Source: Phoronis australis
Lineage: Eukaryota > Phoronida > Phoronidae
Direction of reading: 5' to 3'
Assembly (NCBI GenBank): GCA_002633005.1
Contig: NMRA01000080.1
Coordinates: forward strand, 585,291 to 649,290
DNA: 64,000 bases
The notes beneath the pieces are model-generated. The model was given only the letters and a program-made list of their open reading frames with translations. It was not told where the DNA came from and ran no database searches. Positions within the stretch are counted from its first letter, which is position 1; each line of letters opens with the position of its first letter. Both the position numbers and the translations under genes were made by a program. Positions 43,558 through 55,500 of this stretch are shown here, piece after piece.

Positions 43558-46500
43558 GTACGTCGAGCAGTGTCATGTTTTAAAAGAAATTGTGGCTCAC
43601 ACACGATTCTATTTGACAGGTGCCAGTACCTAAGCTCGCAAAATGCAACTTCAACTGGAATGTCACTTGGCGGTCACAAAACTCATATATTGCGGCACTT
43701 GAACTTTATTGCCATCTTCAAACCATTTCTTCAAGAAAAAGAAATTGATCATCAACAAAGTTACTTCGAAATCTGCACATTTCAACTCTGTTTAAAGTGA
43801 AACATCACTGTCTTGAAATAAAACGTCTATCGGACGCTTGTGGATCTGAAACATTTGGCAGCTGCAACTTTGAATTGAGCGACTTACTAGCCAGCTCTGT
43901 GTGACATCGGTGTTTTCGCACGTTGGTCACTGATAGTCATTATCCCTGTGATTTATTTTTCCTAATGTGAAATGTGATGTATTCTACATAGAAGTTAATC
44001 ATTGAATGTCATGACATTTTTTGCATTTTTGCCTACTGTCCCAAATTTCAAATCCTTATTTTGGATAGGTAACTTAATAGTACTTATAATATGTTTTCAT
44101 TCACACTTTACCTCCAGAATGTACATTCAAAAAGATAAGTCTGTATGTTTTTTTAGTTTTTGCAGTTGGTAGACCATTGAAACAAATGTTTTAAGATGCA
44201 TTTTTGATAAATTGTTTCGTCTCGTGTAATTTGATAGGCTGAAATATTGTCTTGTCTTGTCTTGTCTGATTTGATTGGCTGAATTAGTGGTTTACTTGAT
44301 CTTCATGTTGCTATTGTAGGACTGAAAAAGTTGTTATCAATTTTCATTCGAATTATTGGTCAAACCACAATGCAAACTTCTGTTGATGGCATAAAAGCTT
44401 TGTGGTTATTTAGCTTATTACTTTCACAAAACCTGGGTCCAAAACCATTAAACTTAATAGCAAGTGAAATTTTCAGATAGTACTAGTCTTTTTGCACTGT
44501 TTTTCAAAATGCTGTTAGGAATTGCTTATAAAATAATCCATTTTGCAAGGGAGGCTATGAATATAGAACTTGCGTATTTTTATGAAAAACTCAAAAGTTA
44601 CATTTAAATAAAACTGAAACAGTTCAGAAAACTTAGTGTAACAACTTTTTTGAGTTTTTATACCAACTTACATTAAATGGTCATTGTTTTTGCAATGTTT
44701 TTTTCCTGTGACTGTACCTTTAGTTTGTTTTTGCTAAAAAGACCCTATCAATGGCAGATTGAAGTCAAAAAATCAAATGTACTTTCTGACAAATTCTTTT
44801 GCTTAGTTTTACAAATATTTGACTGAATGCACAGATTTGTTATGATATCGTACATATATCTTAACAATAATTGCTCATTCACACAGCATGGTTTGCGTGA
44901 ATTTTAAAACTTCACTCTATGCGATAATCTTGGTAGTAAACGTTGATGATTTTGGACCCTGGGATTTTATCCATCTTTTGAGTGGCGGGTAAATTCTGTT
45001 CTTGTTTGCTGTTTTACTAACTCAGTGTTTTCCAGTCGTCGATGTCTACCAAGAATGGTGTGGGCCGTCAAAACCTTTTGTTCCCATCCTGCGGCGCCTA
45101 AAAAATGAACTCGGCGATGAGATGCTCAAGTTTGCCGTGGTAGGTTACTAACTCACCTCAAACGTGTTGCGTTGTTGTCTGATTTCACTGATGATCTTCT
45201 TCTCGTAGGATTTCACGTGTCTGACCTGAATGGAAAGGAAGTAAACAGGAAAGGATAAATTCCCATTGTGTATGTGAACATGAAAATTAATAACTTACAC
45301 TTTTTGTGATTTTCAGCATGTGTGGGGTGTGTGTTTAATCATTTTAGCACAGGTTGGCTTCGTGCGACATATACATATAAATGGAATCTCACTGTTTTTT
45401 GATACGTCCCCATGTGTTCATGTATTTCTGTATTGGAACTACATTTTGTATTCTTCCTCCACTTATTCCCTATCAGTGGTGGATGTATATCAGGATTGGT
45501 GCGGCCCGTGTAAGGCCATGGTGGGCCAACTCAAGCGGGTTAAGAATGAGGTCGGCGACGATTTACTGCACTTCTCGGTGGTAAGACCCCCTGCGTGGTG
45601 GTGTGGCGTGACAATAACAAGAAGTGTCTAAATGTGCACCATCGCTGATTCGTTGTATTATGTTCCAGTTGTCTTGAGTTGCTTTCTAACCTAAATTCCT
45701 TAATGCCCGAGTCCAAGTGACCTTTTACTCACAAATTAGTAAGTCTCACCTCAAGAGTTAGTGCTCCCCAAGATGGAGTGCTACAAGCTGAGCTCTGAGC
45801 CTCGAGTGAATTATAGCTGAGCTCACAGCTCACGTCAAGGCGGTAATAGTTGAATAAATTTGCACCTAGTTCATTCAGGCGTTGTTTTCTCACCCCATGA
45901 CGTGACCTGTTACGTCACCTGATGTTCATTTGTGGCTGATGCTGCAGCACATAGCTCACCATCTCTGGTTGTGGCTCTTAGATATTGGTTCACGTTATCT
46001 AGTTTTTAAGGATTTCAACTATCCCGAAGTTCTTGATGCCAAATTTAAATTTTATTACTTTTTTAAACGCAGTTGATTTTCTTTGAACCAGAGCTAGGAC
46101 TATAGCTCGTGTTATGAGTCCTGAAGACTGATAACTGCTGCCACCTTGTGGCTCGATAAGTTTAAATGTCTTGTAGAGTGAAAACAGCTTTGCCATGTCC
46201 AGTTTACACTTGAGACCTCTGGACCTAATCCTAGATGACTTGTTTATGTTGATTTTGAAAAATAGCCACGTTTTCAATATATGAGCCTCTAAAAATCGTC
46301 CACTTTTCCCTACTAACTACATGGTCTATTTGCATTAGTGTGTGTTTGTGACTAATCATCGCTGGAGGTGTGTACCTTACTAACAACAACTCGACACAGG
46401 CTTTGTTCTTGAAAATTTGACTGTTTTATGTTCTGTTGTTTTTGCTTTGCAGTTTGAATTAATAATTTTTATATTTTTGCAGCATGACTGATTAATCTGC

Positions 46501-49500
46501 TTTCTATGTTCTTTTCCTGAATCATTATTAAGATGAAATTTGATTTCTTAATGATTGTGGAATTGTAACAATTTGATAAAATGGTATCCTCAAATGGAAA
46601 GCAGTTGTCATTGGCTGATTTTTTATTGTATGATTTGATTTGCATGAATTTTCTGTTAAAGTAGATTCTTGACAATGTTTGTTTGTTGGTTCATTTGATA
46701 GTGTTCTGCAAGATGTATGTTTAGTAAGTAGATTTTAATTTTAATTTTAATTTTAATTAATTATCAATGTTGTGAAGAAGTTGTCCTTGTCTGACGGCAC
46801 TCACAGTGGGATGTTGAGGCAGCTTGATTATTACATATCTTCTCAGTTGGTTTAAGAGTGTTTTTGATACTAATGATAAATCAAAACATAGGATGTTTTT
46901 TTAGACAACTTTTTATTCAGAGAAAGACAGTAAAAGTCAGGATCACTAGGTTGATGCTGAGATGACGCGAAGATGCCTTCTGGAAGTAGTTCTGATTTAG
47001 ATCTAACGCTATAAATTTGACCTCAAACTGTTCCTTACTCCTGGACTCTGTAATTTGACTTGATCTGGCAGGTCCTTTTATTGGCCAATCATGGGCTTGC
47101 AGTAACGAACTTATCAGCTTGAGCCATGTCCAAAAATCATGTAATCTGAGTAAGGGACAATCCAAGACCAGTGTTGTAACATATAAGGGTCCAAATCATT
47201 TTAATTTGTAGAGGGCGCATTCGTAGCATCTTCAAAATTTTGTGAGTTTAATGATTTAGGGTGTTGGTCGTGTGGGAAATTCTGAACTCACACAACNTAT
47301 TTTTGCAGCATCACTGATTAATCTGCTTTCTATGTTCTATTCCTGAATCATTATTAAGTTGAAATTTGATTTCTTAATGATTGTGGAATTGTAACAATTT
47401 GATAAAATGGTATCCTCAAATGGAAAGCAGTTGTCATTGGCTGATTTTTTATTGTATGATTTGATTTGCATGAAATTTCTGTTAAAGTAGATTCTTGACA
47501 ATGTTTGTTTGTTGGTTCATTTGATAGTGTTCTGCAAGATGTATGTTTAGTAAGTAGATTTTAATTTTAATTTTAATTTTAATTAATTATCAATGTTGTG
47601 AAGAAGTTGTCCTTGTCTGATGGCACTCACAGTGGGATGTTGAGGCAGCTTGATTATTACATATCTTCTCAGTTGGTTTAAGAGTGTTTTTGATACTAAT
47701 GATAAATCAAAACATAGGATGTTTTTTTAGACAACTTTTTATTCAGAGAAAGACAGTAAAAGTCAGGATCACTAGGTTGATGCTGAGATGACGCGAAGAT
47801 GCCTTCTGGAAGTAGTTCTGATTTAGATCTAACGCTATAAATTTGACCTCAAACTGTTCCTTACTCCGTGTTGCTTTAGACCGGACTCTGTAATTTGACT
47901 TGATCTGGCAGGTCCTTTTATTGGCCAATCATGGGCTTGCAGTAACGAACTTATCAGCTTGAGCCATGTCCAAAAATCATGTAATCTGAGTAAGGGACAA
48001 TCCAAGACCAGTGTTGTAACATATAAGGGTCCAAATCATTTTAATTTGTAGAGGGCGCATTCGTAGCATCTTCAAAATTTTGTGAGTTTAATGATTTAGG
48101 GTGTTGGTCGTGTGGGAAATTCTGAACTCACACAACTTAAGGATTCATGTATAAGTATTATTCAAAAGTTTATTTTGAAGTACAGTTGTTTTAATATGCA
48201 AGGCAAAATTTTTTCGTACTGTAAGTTGTCACCGTTCGTTCTTTATAGGCCAAGGCCGACACAGTAGACGCTTTGGAAAAGTATCGAGGGAAATGCGAAC
48301 CTTGTTTTCTGTTCTTTGCGGTAAGTTGCTGTAGTAACATTTTGCTTACAAATACTTTTCGAGTCTTGTTAAATAATCGGTCGCACACAATTGTGCATTG
48401 TACTGAGCTACCTGTGGTAATCCTTGAGCAGTTGTATGACACTTAAGTTTTGTTTGCAGGGGGGAGTGTTGGTGGCTGTTGTCAGGGGAGCCAACTCTCC
48501 GCTGGTCACGAGAACCATAACAGAACAGTTGGCACAAGAACACAAAGTATTGGACGGGGATACCGAACGGAAAGAGGTGAGCTTTAAGCGTACATGTTAG
48601 GATGCAGGACTGTCCAAGTTTATGAATGTACAAACCATTTCATGTGTGATTCACTACTGCAGCTAAGTTTCTACATTAATATCATTAGTTTTATGTGTGT
48701 CAACTGATTGGCTGTATTTATACAAGGGCCTGTATTCACAGAGTGTCTGTAATAAAGTTTATCATGGGATATGTACTGCCCAGTACTCTCCACTGTCTGT
48801 TAAGGAAAGTGATGGAACCTGTCAAATTTTTTAAAATGCGCAAATTTTTGTGCTGTATCTTACGTTAACTTTGTCGTCTCCCCATAGATTCGTGACCCGA
48901 TGCTTGGCGAAGCGGATATAGTTGAGAAGGGGGCAGCAGATGCAGAGGAGCAGGAGAAGGCGGACGAGGATATGGGTAAGTGGCTCCCTCTGGAGTTGGC
49001 GCCCTGAATCAGCAACGTCAGATTGCATGACTGCCAACTGTTACGGATTTTCCCATGTTTCAAGTTCATTTAGAGTCTCAAAAATATTATATATTAAATT
49101 GTTGGAGATTTTGAAGATTTATTTGTTTTCAAAAATCACCTGAATGTGAAAGATGTTATTTATCAACATTTTGAAGTACCAATTCAGCTTAGGTAGAGGT
49201 AGGAAATCCTGGTAAATGATGAAAATATTTGAGAGAGTGCACAAGATCACGCTTGTTGTAAGTACCATTGTATAATTTGCATATCACCTTTAATTTCCCT
49301 TTTTGTAAATGGTCATCCGACGTGATTGAAAAATGAAAGACGCGTTTACATGCCTTTGCATTGTGTTACATCATCTTTTACTTGAGATGTGACTAAACCA
49401 TTTACTTACAATGCTTTGATCAAAATTTGGAGTTTTCATACAATGCGATTGCTCGAATTTCGAAGTCACATGTAATGTTGGTGGTCTTGTTCCCTTGTAA

Positions 49501-52500
49501 GTGAGAACCCAGAGTAGGCACCTTGAATTGGCCACTAGGCTGACTGATCGAAGCTTTTGCATGATTGTAATTTAAACAATTCGGTTTACAGCGGTAAAAA
49601 TTCTTCAGTTTGGGACAGTGAAAAATTATTGTGCTTAACTGTGCCAAATTTTAGAAATAGGCAATATTGGCTGCCCACATTCAAGAATTATCAAAAAAAA
49701 CGTCAAATTTTTCTGGTTCAGAAATTTTAGAATCAGTTCTGCTTTGTAACATGTCACCAGTCAGACAAATTGTCAACTTTAGGTATATCAAGCTCTTTTT
49801 GGTGCAAAACGCAGGGCCAGATACTTGAAAAATATTTGATGAATGCTAAGGTCACTCTTATCCTAGTCTTCAGAGTCGAAAAAAATTCAGTGCACCTTAA
49901 CTTCCGATCTCCTAAATTTTTAGAGTAAAAAGTGTCCGAAACTGGGAATTTTTTTACCGTAGATGGCTCCAAACATTTTCAATAGAACAACGTCTAATGA
50001 GGCTTTGACAAAAATCACGCAGAGCGTCTTATCTTGGGGCTTTACTGACAGCACAACGGTCTATTGTTGCATATTGCATTACTATCAGTCAGTAATACAG
50101 TTGGCTTTGTGCTTCTGTAAATTGAGAGCAAATCATGTTACAAATAATGTTTTGCAACCTAGTGCTGTTTCATGCCACGTTGTTCAACCTCATTTACTAA
50201 TGTCATTTTCTATATAGTGGAATAAGACAATTTTCATAGTTTTGCTTGCTAGAGTTCGTTATAAATTATTCTAATTTTTTAACGTCAGACAACTTGCGTT
50301 TGGATCACGGTGAGGAAATTGTCAACTTGACCATGCCTCGTCAGGTCGACAACGTTGTACAAAACTCAACAAAGCCTACTGCAGGTGGATATGCTGTGAA
50401 ATGTTGTAATATTTACACCATGCGTGACACAGTTCTGCCACCGTAATATGCAAAGCAACTGTACAGAATTCCAGTAACTCGAATGAATTCTTTCCCTCCA
50501 AACCATGTTCTCAGCCAGTGCAAAATGTACGTGCGGATGGTATTGGGAGGACAAAACGTGACTTCCCTAAATGAATGCGTACACATTCAAACGTAAAAGG
50601 ATACGCGTAAAGGGTGCTGGCGAATTCTGTTTGCACAACCTTCCCTTGCCTGCATTCGAGGACATGGTTTGCCCCTGGTCCGTAGTTCTTGCACCCTTGT
50701 CACTGTTAAGTAGTTTTTTGGTTAGCATATAATATTGCATGTAACTGGAACATGGTATGCTGAGTTGTAGTTATGTCATGTGACTACTGTCTAGTCTCCT
50801 ACTAGTGTTAAGCTGCTGCTACTGCATGGATGTTTATTCCCAGTGATTGTAGTCATTCAGGTAGAAACGAAATTCATGTTTTTGCTTGTAGCTTAGCACT
50901 ACCGCAATGCAGAATTTATTTAAGCTGTGATATAGTACTTGCAAATGCCAGTGAGTTTGTGGTTTGTGGCAGAAAAATGGTCATTTTAATCCAGCAGGCT
51001 ATAGCGATTATTGGTAGCGCTGGCCGAGCGTGGGCGTCAAAAATTCCTAGTGGCCACTGGTGATCCAACAAAAAATCCTGCCATTACACTGGGCAACATG
51101 AAAGAATGTCATCGACCAAACATTGCACTTTTTGTTACCAAGGCTTTAAGTAACCATATAGTATCATATCAAATTTTGAAATGCTATTGGTTTTCGTACA
51201 AACTTAACGCGAATGTTTTGTTTTAACTGACGAGTCATTATTTTGATAACGTCTTAAAACATGGAGTACCTAGTTTTTCTGTCTGTTATTAGAAACGTGA
51301 ATTATATTCATTTGATAACATTCACTTAAATATATGAGCACTGGCGTAGGGTTGGGTTCTTGCAAGTCAAATGATAAGTTATCTCGGTCTAGCAATTTTG
51401 AGCAACTGTTAGATCGACACTCAATGGATTATGTTCTCATCCTGTGAGATTTACTCTTCAGATGAATGCATCTTGCTTTGACAAATGTTGGATCAGATAG
51501 TAACTTGGTAAGTCCGGTATTTTAATATAGCAACTGTGACCCACACACACTATGGATTTGTTTTAATTCTCTTTCTGCCTTTTCCCAGAGCCTGTTAAGA
51601 AGGGAGTCACAGTGGCCATCATTAAACCAGACGCAGTCAAGGCTGGAAAGGTGGACGAGATCATTGAGAAGGTCAGTCGTCTGGGAAATATCATGGAATA
51701 TTCTTCTGAGCACATGCTGAGCACATGCTGAGCACATGCTGAGCACATGCTGAGCACATGCTGAGCACATGCTGAGCACATGCTGGGCATGTTTTGGTGT
51801 CTGAGGAAATGACTGCTTGTTAATTAGGTTGCTTGTTCTCAGCAAATGCATGTTGGGGTTAAAAGTATCCACAGTTAAATAAGCTATTGACATCAAATTA
51901 AATTTACCGATCTGAGTCGTTTTGCTCTTTGTTCATTTACTTTCTTTAACATTTGTTTTTTAGAACGTTTGCTTTTTGAACATTGCTCTGCTACCTTAAA
52001 TGTACAATAAGCTGAAATGTTAAATATCATTACATAATATCTCCAAACACTGTTTAGATGACGGAGAGCGGTATTGAAATTCTCAAACACGAGGAGAGGA
52101 ATCTCACGGATGAAGAAGCTAGGGAGTTCTACAGACATCTGCAAGATGAGGTGAGTTTTCTGGTGAATAAATCAACAGCATTTTGTAACAGAACTACAAA
52201 CTAGTTTTTCGTTCTTCTAAAATTAGGAAGCAAGCACTGTTAGTGTGTGTGGAATCAGACTCCTTAGCTGTCCCGCCCCGCGTATTTTTCAGTTGTTATT
52301 CAAAAAAATCTGCGTCATTTCACCAGTACTTTTCTTTCAGCCCTTCTTTGATAACCTAGTGGAGTTCATGTGCAGCGGCCCGAGTCATGTATTGGTGATC
52401 ACAAAGGGAGAGACAGGCGAGAACATCGTGGATGAGTGGCGGGAGCTCCTCGGGCCCAAGCAGGTCGAGGAGGCAAAGGAAGCGGCTCCTGATAGGTGGG

Positions 52501-55500
52501 TCAAGAGTGTTGACCTCGTTACTAAGTCCTGTCTTGTCTCTATAAAATCGAGATATTTCTACACAGCATTGCCCATCTGCACGTTCTACCTCATTTTTGA
52601 ACCATTGCAATATCACGTCATGGTGTGACAATCACAGTTTTATACATCCTATGCGATATTTGCCATTTCGGTGTTGGCCAGGTTTTGTCTTATTGTACAG
52701 CATCTTTAAGTGCCGACGCTAAAATCGGACAAGTTGATTAGCAGCCAACAGAAAACTGCTTGAGGATGTTGCTATGAGAAAACTGCTAAACAGTTGGTTA
52801 GTGTGTTGAACGTCGAAGCTTTGCAGCATGTGTTTCTTGACTCATCAAGGTTGCCTCGTTAATCTAAAGCGTTTGCTGTTTTTGCGCTCTAGGCCTCTTG
52901 GGTAAATATTCCGAGTGTGTGTACCTCTNCTACCTCATTTTTGCACCATTGCAATATCACGTCATGGTGTGACAATCACAGATTTATACATCCTATGCGA
53001 TATTTGCCATTTCGGTGTTGGCCAGGTTTTGTCTTATTGTACAGCATCTTTAAGTGCCGACGCTAAAATCGGACAAGTTGATTAGCAGCCAACAGAAAAC
53101 TGCTTGAGGATGTTGCTATGAGAAAACTGCTAAACAGTTGGTTAGTGTGTTGAACGTCGAAGCTTTGCAGCATGTGTTTCTTGACTCATCAAGGTTGCCT
53201 CGTTAATCTAAAGCGTTTGCTGTTTTTGCGCTCTAGGCCTCTTGGGTAAATATTCCGAGTGTGTGTACCTCTTGCCATGTTTCCATTATATTAATTATTT
53301 TTTCTATTCATTGTCTATTAACTTTCAACCTCTTGTATTTGACAAATAAGTGTTCTTTATTTACCCGACTGATAAGCAGACTCGTATTAATTGTTTAGTT
53401 TATTTTGATGTCGTTTGATTTTAGTTAATTAGTATTTTGATCTTAAATGATATTTATACCTTAGTTCAACCTTTCATGACAACAGTTTTCTGCAAGTTAT
53501 CCGTGAGAGCGCATATTCAGCTAATTCATCTCATTACTGCCTCCCAGTCGTTGACTTAACATAACGATGTCCGATAATTCAATTTTATGCCAGCTTGCAT
53601 TCTACAATTATATTATTCTGCTTAGAAATATTAATTACACAAATTATTTACAAAGTTTCTATGCTAACCGCTCACAGTGAGTGTTAATGTAGTAAGGTTT
53701 TGGTGTTTCTGCGATGGCAGTCTTGTTTAATTCATAGTTGCTGGTTCCAGGATCACAACTGCTAGTGGGAAAGGTTTTGAGTTCTCCAGAAATTGTGATT
53801 TGCAAATTAATTCAGTTCATTGACATTAAATGCCAACAAAACCACACGACTTGAACAAAAGCTACTTTAAGTCTTGTTTGATTTTCCTTTGTTGCATGTC
53901 AGTCCATGTTGTCCATTCAATGACTGTGACTTAAACAGTAATCATGGTCTTATTAAACTCAGTGAGCATCAGAATGTGTATGTATGTCCTGCACTTTTGC
54001 ATTATGTCTCAGGATACTAGCAAAAGTTTGTCATCGGTTTAAACTTATCTTATTTGCGTATTCCTCAACTTACCTTTTACTCTCGCACCATTGTCGAAGC
54101 CTCAAAATTTGTGTTTTTGGAAATGTTTATTTTTGAAAATGACAACTTTGCACTCACACCTCTGATTAGTCTTGACTTGATTTGTTCCAAAGTTAAACAT
54201 GATTTCTGGGCTTCGCGTGATTTACACCTCATTATTACTTTCAACTGAGATTAGATTAGAAAATACACCAAGAACAATATAGCTGTCAAAGATTCACTGC
54301 TCAAGCACCAGGTGGCATTGCTGCACTTTGAACAGCAGCTGAAGTTACTGCTGCACTAAGCATTTTGTATCTTTAAAGACCAGGCGGTCTTCTTGGGCAA
54401 CTCATTGTCAAATTATTTTTGGGAAATCAAGTATGCGAATTTTGAATGCAAATAACAGATTTGTGCACAACTTACTGACTGTGTTTCGTCTTTTCAGTTT
54501 ACGTGCTCAATACGGTGAGTCCGAGCTCATGAATGCTCTTCACGGCTCTGACACTCAAGAGAGGGCGATGGCGGAGCTGGCTTTCTTCTTCCCAGACTAC
54601 AATGTGCCCGCAATTCCCGGCACGGGTCCCAAGCCAAAGATCGAGCGCACGCTCGCGCTCATCCGGCCAGATGCGGCCCGCGAACACAAGGGTAGGAACC
54701 TTGTTGTCATCTGCTTAGTTCAACTTAACATTGTCTGGGTTTGTGTCAGGACATGGTTGCTTTGTGCGAGTGTTATAATTTGGTAGATTCTACACAGAGT
54801 TTCAAGTCTAGGATATTCCACCGGTGTATGCGAAAAATTTACTTCCCTGATGCTTCCATTTTGTGGTATTTATACTGCATTTCTGCCGTGAAATCCAGAC
54901 GTATCACGTTTTATAATGCAACGCTTTCATACAGATCCCTGTATCTAATATTTTACGACTAAGTGTTATATATCATTGCCCTGCAATCTGTGCCACTATA
55001 TAATTGTCTTGTATCTTGCAGATGCAATCCTTGCAAAGATTAAGGAAGCTGGCTTCCAAATCGCTCTAATGAAGGAGATGGAGATCACCAAAGAACAAGC
55101 TGAAGAGTTCTACAGTGAACACAAGGGCCAGCCTTACTTTGAGGAGCTCACTACAACCATGTCCAGGTATGCGCATCTGGTAGAATGTGTATCAGACCGC
55201 CTGCAATTATTCTGTTTATGTCTAGGTATGGAGAGAAGCAAGTGATTGCCACAAATAATCAGCGACACTTTTGGTCGTAGTGTGTCATTTAACGATGAAT
55301 TTAATATTAACAAATTCTGAAAATTCTAACACCGTCCGGGTCTTCAAGGCATTGCGTTTGATTATCTACTGAGTTAGCTAATGGGCTTGTGTTGAGACCC
55401 CTTTCGGGCGAAAAATTTTGGAAACTTTGGATTGAAGAGTATGTGGAAAATTTAAACAATGCGCACTACGGCGTATGCATATCATTTGGATATTACTAAA

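Larger units (their letters stand above)
46472..47296. repeat. direct repeat copy 1 ending at the N (probable assembly duplicate)
   Basis: Almost identical to 47298-48136, differing by scattered bases and a 14-nt indel near 47040 versus 47866-47882. The copies are separated only by the N at 47297. Entirely within the NME8-like intron before exon 4. Confidence 0.9.

Noticed and set aside
51522-51896. Minus-strand frame with repeated [11 protein letters not shown] peptide
   Set aside because: It is the translation of the 11-bp tandem repeat after NME8-like exon 7.
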